Positions 15,736 to 25,081 of a stretch of 64,000 nucleotides of DNA are shown here, one piece after another (the stretch's first letter is position 1; the number at the start of each line of letters is the position of its first letter). Where the stretch lies: positions 1 to 64,000 of the forward strand of contig NZ_QZDT01000022.1 of NCBI RefSeq assembly GCF_009917485.1, given 5' to 3'. The DNA comes from Parablautia muri. GTDB taxonomy: Bacteria > Bacillota > Clostridia > Lachnospirales > Lachnospiraceae. Both the position numbers and the translations under genes were made by a program. The notes below the pieces were generated by a model. It was given only the letters and a program-made list of their open reading frames with translations. It was not told where the DNA came from and made no database searches.

Positions 15736-16626
15736 ATGTGTCAAAAAGAGAATATGACAGGAAAAAAAGATATGCAGGATAATTATGCGTTCCATTTCCT
15801 AAATGATGTGGAGCATCCGGTGGTACGACTGAATGCCGTAGGAAAAGAGCGGCGCAGTATAGATGCTTATTATTGGGATAACAGCAAACGTCCGGAATGC
15901 TATCTTTTCCAGTATACCTTAAATGGCAGTGGAACGGTGAAGATGGAAGGAGAAGAACGGGTGGTTTGCAAAGGGATGGGTTTTTTCCTTAAGATGCCCG
16001 GCCCGGAAAGTTACTATTTTGATGAAAAGAAAAATGAGGCGCCGTGGGAATTTATCTATATGCTGTTCGAGTGCGGCGCAGCGGAAGAATATTGCCGATA
16101 TATTCAGGGCCGCTTTGGAAAAATCATAGATCTGCCGTGTTGCAGCCGGGCAGTTGAATTAATGTTTGAAATCCATGCACAGGCCAAAAGACAAAATCAG
16201 AGTCCGTTTTTATTGGGAAGCATGGTTTTTTCTTTTCTTTGTGCTCTGTGCAGCATTGACAAAGAAAGGAAGGAAAAGAGTACATCCTTGATTGTCAATG
16301 CAAAAGCCTGTATGGAGGAGCTGTTTACACAGCCGGTAGGAATTTGTGATGTGGCAGCCATCTGTCATGTGAGTCAGGGTCATTTGTCCCGTGAATTTAC
16401 CAAAATGACAGGAGTGCGGCCCAATGAATATCTGACGAAGCTGCGCCTTAAAAAGGCTGTGGACATGCTTGGCAGCACTTCAAAGGCGCTTGCCGAAATC
16501 AGCGCTGCCTGCGGATTTTCATGCACCAATTATTTCCAGAAGGTTTTTAAAAAATATATGGGTATGTCGCCTGTCCAGTTCCGAAAATATGTAAAAAGTG
16601 AAGGGTATTCAAAGTTCCAGATTTAA
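15736..16626 (+). CDS. AraC family regulator of the alpha-galactoside locus
   Basis: The protein has about 296 residues. The N-terminal part (LFQYTLNGSGTVKMEGEE) is the cupin-like sugar-binding arm. The C-terminal double helix-turn-helix includes QPVGICDVAAICHVSQGHLSREF and CGFSCTNYFQKVFKKYMGMSPVQFRKY. This layout matches RafR/MelR/MsmR-type activators. It is divergently transcribed from melA, so both may share a control region. The ATG at 15736 follows AGAGGT at 9 bases. Confidence 0.88.
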   Translation: MCQKENMTGKKDMQDNYAFHFLNDVEHPVVRLNAVGKERRSIDAYYWDNSKRPECYLFQYTLNGSGTVKMEGEERVVCKGMGFFLKMPGPESYYFDEKKNEAPWEFIYMLFECGAAEEYCRYIQGRFGKIIDLPCCSRAVELMFEIHAQAKRQNQSPFLLGSMVFSFLCALCSIDKERKEKSTSLIVNAKACMEELFTQPVGICDVAAICHVSQGHLSREFTKMTGVRPNEYLTKLRLKKAVDMLGSTSKALAEISAACGFSCTNYFQKVFKKYMGMSPVQFRKYVKSEGYSKFQI

Positions 16627-16641
16627 ATTTGACCTGATTTT

Positions 16642-17518
16642 TCAAATATATCCCAGCGGATTGTAGTCGCCGCAGCTTTCCTGCCTTGCAAGCTTTATGC
16701 CGGCAGTGGGTTGTTTCGGAACTGCTTTTTTGTGAGCCTGCCGGTATTCTCTTGGGGTACAGCCCTTTACGTTCTTAAAGATTCGGTTGAAGGTCTGCTG
16801 GTTATGATAGCCGGACTCTATAGCCACATTGATGATATCCATGTCCGTGCGCTGTAAAAGATAGATAGCATATTCAATCCGCAAAGAATTTAAATAGGAT
16901 GGCAGGCTGATTCCTAACACGTTAGAAAAAATACGGGAGAGCGTGTATTTTCCGACACCAAATTTTTTGGCGAGTAATGGCAGAGTGATTTCTTCCCGGA
17001 AATTATTGCCAATGTAAGCGATTATTTTGCACGTAAGGTCCAGGGGGGGGGGTATTTTCAAAATCCCTAATCTGCAGCAGTGGGAAGATATGACTTAGAA
17101 TAAGCGAGGTCAAGGAAGAAATTAAAGGTGTATTTTCTTCCTCCAGCGTTATCTCAAAAAGCCGTTTTTCCGCATATAAGATGTCCTCATGCATAGGCGA
17201 TGGGTGTACCACCGGCACATGGGGATACTTGCCCAGCAGCTCCATTTGGTACATGGGCAGGATATCAACAGAGGAGTTCATAATGTAGAACTGGGTGTTG
17301 CCGGAAGAAGAAAGGGTGTGGTACTTGTGCTGTACATTAGGGAAAATTAAAGCAATGTCGCCAGGCCCTAAGGTATAATTCCCCACTCCAATCTGCATCT
17401 CAACAAGACCGCTTATGACATGGACATACTCAATGTAGGAATGAATATGAAGCGGATATTGCAGGGATGTGGTCTCATTATACAGAATAAAAAAATCCGG
17501 TTTGTTTTCGTAAAACAT
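16642..17518 (-). pseudogene. AraC family regulator split by a frameshift in a 10-C tract
   Basis: Two overlapping minus-strand frames together make one AraC protein. The first (17518-17003) holds the cupin half (LHIHSYIEYVHVISG). The second (17061-16642) holds the helix-turn-helix half (LLAKKFGVGKYTLSRIF, GYHNQQTFNRIFKNVKGCTPREYRQ). They meet at 17043-17052, ten consecutive C on the minus strand. Nine C would fuse them into a normal protein of about 291 residues. With ten C the first frame ends GPYVQNNRLHWQ. It faces the importer operon, so it may control it. It could be phase-variable, a recent mutation or a sequencing error. Confidence 0.85.
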
Positions 17519-17586
17519 GTATTCTCCACTTTGGCAATAATTGTGTGGTTTTAAAAGTTAAATATGAATTATTATAGAATGTGGTC

Positions 17587-17595
17587 TGTTATAAT
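17587..17595 (+). promoter_or_regulatory. extended -10 promoter for the importer operon
   Basis: TGTTATAAT at 17587-17595 is a perfect extended -10 box in the divergent gap before the substrate-binding protein gene. The -35 region is weak, which suits activator-dependent transcription. Confidence 0.5.
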
Positions 17596-17724
17596 GTCAA
17601 GTAACCATGGTAGAAGTCGAAAAAATATATAGTTTGCACAAAGCAATTTCTGGTGCGCAGAGAAAGAGTGGTAAATGTGCAGCTATTATAACGGTAATTA
17701 CAAAACAATATGGAGATATTAACG

Positions 17725-17763
17725 CAGTATCGCAAGCACAGTTTGCGGTATGCAGGAGGTGTA
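17725..17763 (+). repeat. R2 hairpin repeat ending in a Shine-Dalgarno site
   Basis: GTATCGCAAGCACAGTTTGC forms a hairpin and runs into GGTATGCAGGAGGTGTAAG before the ATG. The same leader occurs before ecfA2, the 37-residue gene and the KDG kinase gene. Confidence 0.7.
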
Positions 17764-17766
17764 AGT

Positions 17767-19176
17767 ATGAAAAAAAGATTAATCAGCGGACTGTTATGCG
17801 CAGCAATGGCTTTATCTTTGGTTGCCTGTGGCGGCGGTTCGGGAAGTGGTTCAGAGGGTGCTTCCGGTGAAGCTGCTGATAGTGCAGACAGCGCCGGAAG
17901 TGAAGACACCGAAAGTGATGCGGCAGATAGTGGAGATGCCGGAAACGAAGCAGCAGACAGCGCCGGAAGTGGCAGCGGCCTTGAGCTTGCATATAACCTG
18001 GCAACAGAAGATTTTGCCGTTTTTGAAGGGCTGATCAAAGATTTTACAGAAGAGACAGGAATCAATGTTACGATTTATAATGGTGGCGATGACTATGAGT
18101 CAGCTATGAAGACACGTATGTCATCAGGTGATTTGCCGGATATGTGGGTGACACACGGATGGAGTATTATCCGTTACAGCGAGTACATGATGGACTTAAG
18201 CGACCAGCCTTGGGTTGCAAATATTGACGCAGGACTTAAGGATGTTATCACCAATGATAATGGCGAGCTTTTCATTCTGCCGATTACACAGGCAGTGGCA
18301 GCTATTATGTACAATAAAGATGTCTTAGAGGCAGCAGGCGTTGATGCTACCACAATCCGTACATGGGATGATTTCAATGCGGCTTGTCAGGCGATTGCGG
18401 ACAATACGGAGGCAACCCCCATTGAACTGTGCTTAGGCGATGCTTTTGATGCTTATATGCTAGAGGTAATCTGGCCGACACTGTATTCCAACAGCGATAT
18501 TGCTGACAACAAGGCGGATGCTTTGCAGGGTGGTTCCTTTGACTTTACAACAGATGGCGCAGACAGTTTCCAGATGGTCAGCGACTGGTTTACATCAGGT
18601 TACTTTAATGAGGATTATGTGAGCGGTAAGAAAGATGATATCTGCAGCGCTCTTGCCAATGGAGAAGGCGGTTTTGCATTATACTCCACAGAGATGATTC
18701 CTTCTATCCTTGCTTACAATGAAGAAGCTAATATTGGTATTCTTCCTGTTCCTGCTAAGGATGACAGTACAGCATCTTATTTTGGTACCGGCGAAGGTAA
18801 CTTCAGCTGCTTTGGTATCTGGAAAGACACGGAATATGAAGCAGAGTGCAAACAGCTGTTAGAGTATCTGGCACGTCCGGAAATAGCGGTACAGGTTGTT
18901 AAGATTGACGGCGGTATCCCGGGACTTACGGATACTGTGTTAGATAACAATGATTTGGCAGCTTACACCACCAATGCTTTCAAAGAGGCTCAGTCCCAGT
19001 TTGACGGAGACCTGGTTTATGACAACTTCTTTGACCGTGAATATCTCCCCAGCGGTATGTGGAGTGTTATGGGCGATTCATTAGGAACGCTTCTTGCGGA
19101 CGGAGATCCGGAAGGCAGCAAGGATGAGGCTATGGGTATGGTACAGGATAACTACAGCGACTTAATGGGCAACTAA
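17767..19176 (+). CDS. ABC transporter sugar-binding lipoprotein
   Basis: The protein has 469 residues from the ATG at 17767, with AGGAGG upstream. MKKRLISGLLCAAMALSLVACGGG is a lipoprotein signal with lipobox LVAC. It is followed by a Gly/Ser/Asp/Ala-rich linker (about residues 22-75) and a family-1 extracellular solute-binding domain. It should capture alpha-galactosides (raffinose, melibiose, stachyose or similar) at the membrane and deliver them to the two permeases downstream. No ATPase gene is in the operon; a shared MsmK-type ATPase elsewhere is the usual Firmicutes solution. Confidence 0.93.
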   Translation: MKKRLISGLLCAAMALSLVACGGGSGSGSEGASGEAADSADSAGSEDTESDAADSGDAGNEAADSAGSGSGLELAYNLATEDFAVFEGLIKDFTEETGINVTIYNGGDDYESAMKTRMSSGDLPDMWVTHGWSIIRYSEYMMDLSDQPWVANIDAGLKDVITNDNGELFILPITQAVAAIMYNKDVLEAAGVDATTIRTWDDFNAACQAIADNTEATPIELCLGDAFDAYMLEVIWPTLYSNSDIADNKADALQGGSFDFTTDGADSFQMVSDWFTSGYFNEDYVSGKKDDICSALANGEGGFALYSTEMIPSILAYNEEANIGILPVPAKDDSTASYFGTGEGNFSCFGIWKDTEYEAECKQLLEYLARPEIAVQVVKIDGGIPGLTDTVLDNNDLAAYTTNAFKEAQSQFDGDLVYDNFFDREYLPSGMWSVMGDSLGTLLADGDPEGSKDEAMGMVQDNYSDLMGN

Positions 19177-19346
19177 AAAGTGGAAGTGATAGTTATACAT
19201 AAGTAACGGTTTGGGCGAAGGCTGAATTGCTGCAAACATAAAAATAGAAAGGGGCTCCGGACTTGATGGGAACGCTTGGCGTCTTTTCGGGGACGGGGCT
19301 CTTTTTATATCCTGAACTGACAAAAAGGACCGGACTTATGGCTGTG

Positions 19347-19491
19347 ATTGCTACAATAAATTGTTCCATGAAGTGTTTGTTACAATCAGCTGGCTGGTGA
19401 AGCATAAAGTGCTTGTTACAATCAGCTGGCTGGTCAAGTATGATAACGCTTGTTACAATAAGTTGTTCTGCCAAGGGTGACAGCGTTTGTT
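19347..19491 (+). repeat. tandem array of the R3 repeat, 36-37 base period
   Basis: TTGTTACAATCAGCTGGCTGG begins at 19377 and again at 19413. A related TTGTTACAATAAGTTG begins at 19450, a diverged unit at 19348, and GTGACAGCGTTTGTT closes the array at 19477-19491. It fills most of the 339-base gap between the binding protein and first permease genes. A GC-rich stretch at 19253-19310 with a weak dyad may be a terminator that lowers expression of the permeases relative to the binding protein. Confidence 0.75.
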
Positions 19492-19515
19492 CTCTATATA
19501 TGGATAGGAGGGTTT

Positions 19516-20388
19516 ATGACTGGTAAACGGAAACAAAAACTCAACTGGTTTTATATGCCGGCGGTTATTATCATGCTGGCTTTTATCGCGTATCCCCTGT
19601 GCTATGCGGTTTATCTGTCTTTCTTTAAATGGAACGGATATTCTGTAAGCAAAGATTTCGTTGGTATTTCAAATTATATCTCTATGTTTAAGGATAAAGT
19701 ATTTATCTCGTCCCTGCGCAATACGCTTGTCTATGGTTTTGTATGTACCTTTCTCCAACAGGTCATCGGCCTTACCATGGCAATGTTTTTGAATACGAAG
19801 TTTAAGGGCAGGGGTATCATCAGAACGGTTATTTACATGCCTGCCATGATATCAGGGCTGGTTATGGGGTACATTATGTATTTCTTCTTTCAGCTCAAGG
19901 GCGGTGTGATCAATGATATTATGTCTATGTTTGGTCTGTCCGGTTATGACTGGCTTGGAAACGGCGCCGCCGCTATCGGGGTTATCGTTTTTATCAATAC
20001 ATGGCAGTTTGTAGGCGTCAGCATGGTGATTTACCTGGCCGGCATCCAGGGCGTGTCACAGTCGTATATAGAGGCTGCAACGGTGGACGGTGCCTCAGCA
20101 TGGGAAAGATTTCGCTATATTATCCTGCCGCTGCTGATTCCGGCTCTTTCTTCCTCCGTGATTTATAATTTGATTGGAGGCCTGAAACTCTACGATGTTA
20201 TCATTGCTTTGACAGACGGCGGACCTGCCAAGAAGACGCACTCTCTGGCAACGTATATTGCTAGCCGTTACTTTGACGCGGAGCGTGCCGGGTATGCGGC
20301 GGCGATTGGTGTGTTCTCGTTTCTCATGATTATGGTGATTTCCATGATTGTCAACGCATTTTTCCGTAAAAAGGAGGTTGAACTGTGA
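19516..20388 (+). CDS. ABC sugar transporter permease, MalF/UgpA type
   Basis: The protein has about 290 residues, MTGKRKQKLNWFYMPAVIIM..., starting at an ATG preceded by GGAGGGTTT. Six membrane segments are apparent. The EAA loop EAATVDGASAWERFRYIILPLLIP contacts the ATPase. It is the first permease of the alpha-galactoside importer and ends on a 1-base overlap with the second permease. This is the MsmF/RafF position of the CUT1 family. Confidence 0.93.
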   Translation: MTGKRKQKLNWFYMPAVIIMLAFIAYPLCYAVYLSFFKWNGYSVSKDFVGISNYISMFKDKVFISSLRNTLVYGFVCTFLQQVIGLTMAMFLNTKFKGRGIIRTVIYMPAMISGLVMGYIMYFFFQLKGGVINDIMSMFGLSGYDWLGNGAAAIGVIVFINTWQFVGVSMVIYLAGIQGVSQSYIEAATVDGASAWERFRYIILPLLIPALSSSVIYNLIGGLKLYDVIIALTDGGPAKKTHSLATYIASRYFDAERAGYAAAIGVFSFLMIMVISMIVNAFFRKKEVEL

Positions 20389-21269
20389 TGGCAAAAACGA
20401 AAGATTTAAAAATAAACAAAGAGCCGGCTCTGTTTGAAGATGAAAAGATGCCATTTAAGGCCAAGGACTGGTGGAAATATTTAATCAGTTTGTTTTTGCT
20501 GATTATTTATCTGTTTCCTTTTTATGTGATTATCAACGTGTCCCTGCGCTCTTTCAGCGATACATCGTCCAGAATACGGTTTCCTGATCCCATTTATTGG
20601 GAGAATTTCAGGAAGGTGATTGACAGCGGGGAAATTTTTACAGGTATTAAAAACTGTATCATTATTACCGTACTTGTCCTGCTTTTGGAAATTGTGGTAG
20701 GATGTATGGCGGCATATGCCCTGGCGCGTAACCAGTCTAAATTAAATGAGGTGGTAAGAAGCCTGATCATGTCCGTTATGATGATTACGCCGCTGACCAT
20801 ATTGGTAGGTATTTATTCCACCATGTCCACCATTCACGCGACTTCCACCTATTGGGGCATGGTGCTGGTACTTAGCGCGTTCGGACTACCGCTGGTTATC
20901 TTTTTGTATACGAATTTTATTTCATCCATTCCGGTAGCCTTAGATGAGGCGGCGGCCATTGACGGGGCAAGCAACCTTCAAGTGTTTTTCCAGATTATCC
21001 TGCCGCAGCTTAAGACCGTTACGGTGACGGTCATTATCTTACAGGGCGTGGGTGTATGGAATGAGTATACCTATTCTTATTATTTCCTGCAAAAGACATC
21101 CATGAGGACCATTACGCTGGTTATCAAGACTTTCTTTTCCGCCGTATCGAATGACTATGGCGCTGCGGCAGCCACGGCGGTTATTGGTATGATGCCTTTG
21201 GTAATTGTATACTTATGTTTGCAGAAGTATTTTATTCAGGGTCAAGTGGAAGGAGCCGTAAAAGGATAA
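20388..21269 (+). CDS. ABC sugar transporter permease, MalG/UgpE type
   Basis: The protein has about 293 residues. The ATG at 20388 overlaps the stop of the first permease (TGATG) and has AAGGAGG 10 bases before it. The N-terminus is charged and the first membrane segment is YLISLFLLIIYLFPFYVIINV. The EAA loop is DEAAAIDGASNLQVFFQIILPQLK. It forms the heterodimeric channel with the preceding protein (MsmG/RafG position). Confidence 0.93.
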   Translation: MAKTKDLKINKEPALFEDEKMPFKAKDWWKYLISLFLLIIYLFPFYVIINVSLRSFSDTSSRIRFPDPIYWENFRKVIDSGEIFTGIKNCIIITVLVLLLEIVVGCMAAYALARNQSKLNEVVRSLIMSVMMITPLTILVGIYSTMSTIHATSTYWGMVLVLSAFGLPLVIFLYTNFISSIPVALDEAAAIDGASNLQVFFQIILPQLKTVTVTVIILQGVGVWNEYTYSYYFLQKTSMRTITLVIKTFFSAVSNDYGAAAATAVIGMMPLVIVYLCLQKYFIQGQVEGAVKG

Positions 21270-21375
21270 AAATGATACTTACGGATGCATGTATGGATCA
21301 TTATTTTATTGCATCCATGACGTGGATAAGTGACCTGATGGTAATATGTAACAGCAAGCGGTGAGTTTGAGATAA

Positions 21376-22050
21376 ATGACAGACATAAAAGAGGTACGGA
21401 AATTGAAATTATCAATGGATTCCCCGGTTTTTAACATAGCAGATCAGATTGCGGATATACTAGTGGCCGGTTTTTTGTGGCTGGTGTTTTCGGTTCCGGT
21501 ATTTACCATTGGGCCGGCCAGCGCCGCTTTGTATTATACGGTGGTAAAAGTAGTCAGAAGAAAAAGGGAAACGGTTACAAAGTCGTTTCTATATGCCTTC
21601 CGCCTTAATTTAAAACAGGGGATTGGCCTTACGATCCTTTACCTGGTATATGGAGCGGTTCTTGCAATATTTATTAGCTATATGAGATATGGGGCGTTAG
21701 AGATAAATCCATATATTGCAGTTCTTACAGGAATCATTGCAGCGGCGCCGTTTTTATTTACCCTGCCATATATATTTCCAGTGCTGTCGAGATTTCAGTT
21801 TAAAGTAAGTGGTTTGCTTCAGTATGCGCTGCATATGTCAATCGGACATTTTATCACCACGGGAATCCTGCTTGTAATGTTGCTGATCGTAGTTTTTTTC
21901 ATTTACCTGTTTCCATTTTTCTTGGGAATCCTGCCAGGCATTTATGCCTATGGAGCTTCTTTTTTGATTGAAAGGGTATTCAAAAATTATTTAAAAGCTG
22001 AGAGAGAGAAATACGGAGAGGAAGATGAACTTCCGTGGTATTTGGAATAA
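21376..22050 (+). CDS. YesL-like DUF624 membrane protein
   Basis: The 224-residue protein has about five hydrophobic segments. It begins with the YesL pattern: a short charged N-terminus, then ADILVAGFLWLVFSVPVFTIGPASAALYYTVVK. YesL-family genes accompany CUT1 sugar importers and glycoside hydrolases in many Firmicutes, but no biochemical role is settled. Here it lies between the permeases and the GH36 enzyme, as that pattern predicts. The ribosome-binding site is weak. Confidence 0.82.
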   Translation: MTDIKEVRKLKLSMDSPVFNIADQIADILVAGFLWLVFSVPVFTIGPASAALYYTVVKVVRRKRETVTKSFLYAFRLNLKQGIGLTILYLVYGAVLAIFISYMRYGALEINPYIAVLTGIIAAAPFLFTLPYIFPVLSRFQFKVSGLLQYALHMSIGHFITTGILLVMLLIVVFFIYLFPFFLGILPGIYAYGASFLIERVFKNYLKAEREKYGEEDELPWYLE

Positions 22051-22220
22051 AAAGCGTATTTGTTGTTTTTCAGGCAATATCCGGATTTTAAAATCAACAT
22101 GAAAGATAGATATATCTTGTTGCACAAGGCTTTTCGTGGAATAATCGTCTGAATATTTGGTGCGTTTATGAGTTTTGCAATTATCTAAGTAATGTGTATT
22201 TGGAAAGGAGTATAAAATAA

Positions 22221-24323
22221 ATGGACAAAAATATTGCAATCAAGGAAAATGGCTTGTCGGTTTTGTTCAATATCCGGGAAGACGGCGTGGTGGAGCTTAG
22301 TGGGTTTAGCCCTGCTTCGATGGAGGCTGCCCCCAAGGTACAGAAAGATGCGGAAAACATCAGCCCTCTTTTGGAGGTACAGATTACGGGAAAGAGTACA
22401 AGGGCTATGCATGCGTATAAGCATAATTTCAGCAGTGCATCTCTTGATTTTCATTATGTATCCCACAAACTGACGGTATGGGAGCAGGGAAAGGAATTAC
22501 AGATTATCCTGAAAACGGAGTATGGCCTGCATGCTGCTTATCATATGAAATTCTTTGATGCCGTCCCGGTTGTCCAAGTGTGGACACAGTTACACAATCA
22601 GGGAGCGGAGGAGATTGGCTTAGAGTATGTATCTTCTTTTATATACCAGAATCTTTGCGGCAATGGCAGTAAACCTTATGGAGACAAAACGGATATCTAT
22701 ACGCCTTTAAATGGCTGGAGCTGCGAGGCCCAGTGGAAAAAGGAGGATATCCGGGACTTAAATCTGCCCGGTATGACCGTAGACGGATTCAATATGCCAG
22801 GATTCGGTAACAATCATTACTGCTATGGAGGAAGAAGCTCATGGTCATCCTGTGAATACCTTCCCATGGGGCTTGCCCATGACAGAGAGACAGGGGAAAC
22901 CTACTGCTTTCAGATTGAGCATTCGGGACAGTGGCATGCAGAATACGGCACAGAGCCGGGTTCTAAACTTTATCTTGCCTTAAGCGGCCCAACGGAGGCG
23001 GAGAACGGATGGTGGAAGAATTTAAAACCGGGCGAGACTTTTACAACAGTGCCGGCAGCTTTCGGTGTGGTGCAAGGAGATGTGAATGAAGCGATTGCGG
23101 CATTAACGATGTACCGCAGAAAAATCCGCAGACCCAATGCAGATGATGAGAAACTGAATGTGGTATTTAACGATTACATGAACTGCCTGATGGGGGACCC
23201 TACCGATGAGAAAGAGCGGATGATGATTGATAAAGCCGCCAAGATGGGATGCGAATATTATTGCTTAGACTGTGGATGGTATGACAAAGGCTATTGGTGG
23301 GACAGAGTGGGCGAGTGGATAGAATGCCCGGAGCGTTTCCCGGAGGGGCTTAAATCAATCTGTGAATATGCCAAGAGCAAAAACATGGTGATGGGACTGT
23401 GGCTTGAGATTGAAGTCATGGGAGTTGCCTGTGAGCTGGCTGCTAAATTGCCGGACGACTGGTTTATCTGCCGCCATGGCAAGAGGCATATTGACAATAA
23501 GAGGTATCTTTTGGATTTCCGTAACCCGGAAGTGCGCAGCTATTGCAGTGATGTTGTAGACCGCTTGATTACGGACTATGGGGTAGGTTATTTTAAAATT
23601 GATTACAATGTGACCATGGGATATGGGAGTGATTTACATTCTGACAGCTGTTCCGATGCGATCATGGAGCATTACAGGTGCCTGTACCAGTGGTATGAGG
23701 AGATTTTTGCAAGGCATCCTGAGCTTGTGGTTGAAAATTGCGGCTCCGGCGGACAGCGTATGGACTATGGAATGTTAAAGCTTTTGAGTCTGCAGTCCAC
23801 CAGCGATCAGACAGACTATATTTATAATTCATATATCGCTGCCAATGTGGCCAGCGCCGTTACGCCGGAGCAGGCCGGTATGTGGGTATACCCTTATGAG
23901 GATGAAGAAGAACATGTGATCTACAATATGGTAAACGGTCTGCTTCTGCGTCCTTACATCAGCGGCATGGTCTGGAAATTAAGTGAAAATAGCATTAAAC
24001 TGATGCAGGAAGGCATTGCGCTCTACAAAGAAATACGTGAGGATGTGAAAGAAGGGGTGCCGTTCTTCCCGTTAGGATTTGGAAATATCAAACAGGATAC
24101 GTTAGCATATGGGCTTTTCAGGGGAAATACGGTTTACCTATCGGTATTTGCACCCAGAGCGCAGAATGTGGAGATTCCGCTTAAATTTGACAAAGAAATT
24201 AAGCAGGTGGAAGTGATTTACCCAAAGAAGGCAAGCTGTGAATTTCAGTGTGAAAACGGGATCTTAAATGTCCATATGCCGCAAAAGAAGGCAGCGAGGC
24301 TGTTTAAGATTGTTTTGAAGTAA
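22221..24323 (+). CDS. alpha-galactosidase, glycoside hydrolase family 36
   Basis: The 700-residue protein has a beta-sandwich N-terminal domain followed by the (beta/alpha)8 catalytic barrel. CLDCGWYDKGYWWDRVGEW, MGLWLEIEVMG and YFKIDYN (nucleophile Asp) are GH36 landmarks. ENCGSGGQRMDYG and LQSTSDQTDYI hold the acid/base Asp. AAGGAG precedes the start. GH36 enzymes release terminal alpha-1,6-galactose from raffinose-family sugars by a retaining mechanism, unlike the NAD-dependent GH4 MelA in the same locus. There is no signal peptide, so it acts in the cytoplasm on imported sugar. Confidence 0.95.
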   Translation: MDKNIAIKENGLSVLFNIREDGVVELSGFSPASMEAAPKVQKDAENISPLLEVQITGKSTRAMHAYKHNFSSASLDFHYVSHKLTVWEQGKELQIILKTEYGLHAAYHMKFFDAVPVVQVWTQLHNQGAEEIGLEYVSSFIYQNLCGNGSKPYGDKTDIYTPLNGWSCEAQWKKEDIRDLNLPGMTVDGFNMPGFGNNHYCYGGRSSWSSCEYLPMGLAHDRETGETYCFQIEHSGQWHAEYGTEPGSKLYLALSGPTEAENGWWKNLKPGETFTTVPAAFGVVQGDVNEAIAALTMYRRKIRRPNADDEKLNVVFNDYMNCLMGDPTDEKERMMIDKAAKMGCEYYCLDCGWYDKGYWWDRVGEWIECPERFPEGLKSICEYAKSKNMVMGLWLEIEVMGVACELAAKLPDDWFICRHGKRHIDNKRYLLDFRNPEVRSYCSDVVDRLITDYGVGYFKIDYNVTMGYGSDLHSDSCSDAIMEHYRCLYQWYEEIFARHPELVVENCGSGGQRMDYGMLKLLSLQSTSDQTDYIYNSYIAANVASAVTPEQAGMWVYPYEDEEEHVIYNMVNGLLLRPYISGMVWKLSENSIKLMQEGIALYKEIREDVKEGVPFFPLGFGNIKQDTLAYGLFRGNTVYLSVFAPRAQNVEIPLKFDKEIKQVEVIYPKKASCEFQCENGILNVHMPQKKAARLFKIVLK

Positions 24324-24353
24324 CAGGCGAATGAGGAGGTTTTAAGTTTTGTG

Positions 24354-24384
24354 TAAAAAGGGGCTGTCTAAAGCCCCTTTTGTT
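24354..24384 (+). terminator. terminator of the alpha-galactoside operon
   Basis: AAAAGGGGCT, a short loop and AGCCCCTTTT followed by GTTAT form a GC-rich stem with a T-run 30 bases after the GH36 stop. An R3 tail (GTGACAGCGTTTGCTG) follows at 24407-24422. Confidence 0.85.
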
Positions 24385-24478
24385 ATAAATAGCTGTATTA
24401 CAAAGCGTGACAGCGTTTGCTGCAAGTGAGGTTTCTTTTAGCTGGAAAGGCTATGGCTGGCAGCAGGTTTTATAGCCG

Positions 24479-25081
24479 CTATTTTGGCTGTTCATCAAAA
24501 CGTCTGTCCTTAAAATAGTATTCTGCATCCCGCTGGTTGATTTCCCGGTATACTTTGCAGGGACTTCCAAATGCGATTACGTTTGCCGGTATATCCTTTG
24601 TCACAACTGAGCCGGCGCCGATTACAGAATTTTCGCCGATTGTAACGCCTGGCAAAACAATTACATTGGCTCCAAGCCAAACATTGTCCCCAACCGTAAT
24701 GGGAAATGAGTACATGCCATCTCCACGATGCTGTGGGTGAATAGGATGTCCGGTTGTACACAAGGTTACGTTAGGGCCGAAAAGGACATGCTTTCCGATT
24801 GTGATTTTCCAGTCATCGATTAAAGTCAGATTCATATTTGCATAGGTACCTTCACCGATGGATACATATTTTCCAACGGCAACAGTAAGAGGCGGCACGA
24901 TCCAAACATTTTCTCCCACCTCTCCAAATATTTCTTTTAAAAGCGCCGCACGTCCCTCCATATCTTCCGGCGGCAGAGTGTTAAACTGGCGCACAAAGCC
25001 TTTGGTATGGGCCTGCAGGGCCATGTTTTCTTCATCATCTTCCCAGATATATCCTTTTTTCATTTTTTCTTGTTCTGTCAT
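24479..25081 (-). CDS. galactoside/maltose O-acetyltransferase-like protein
   Basis: The protein has about 200 residues; the start at MTEQEKMKKGYIWEDDEEN is supported by GGAGGAGAG. The mac domain is followed by hexapeptide repeats (IGEGTYANMNLTLIDDWKITIGKHVLFGPNVTLC). TGHPIHPQHRGDG holds the catalytic His, and VWLGANVIVLPGVTIGENSVIGAGSVVTKDIPANVIAFGSPC closes the helix. This matches LacA-type acetyltransferases more closely than the one at 6869. Placed next to the alpha-galactosidases it may acetylate non-metabolised galactosides. Confidence 0.9.
   Translation of the reverse strand: MTEQEKMKKGYIWEDDEENMALQAHTKGFVRQFNTLPPEDMEGRAALLKEIFGEVGENVWIVPPLTVAVGKYVSIGEGTYANMNLTLIDDWKITIGKHVLFGPNVTLCTTGHPIHPQHRGDGMYSFPITVGDNVWLGANVIVLPGVTIGENSVIGAGSVVTKDIPANVIAFGSPCKVYREINQRDAEYYFKDRRFDEQPK

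Noticed and set aside
19193-19474. 93-residue minus-strand frame with two repeated NKHFM blocks
   Set aside because: The repeats are the translated image of the R3 array, not a protein repeat.
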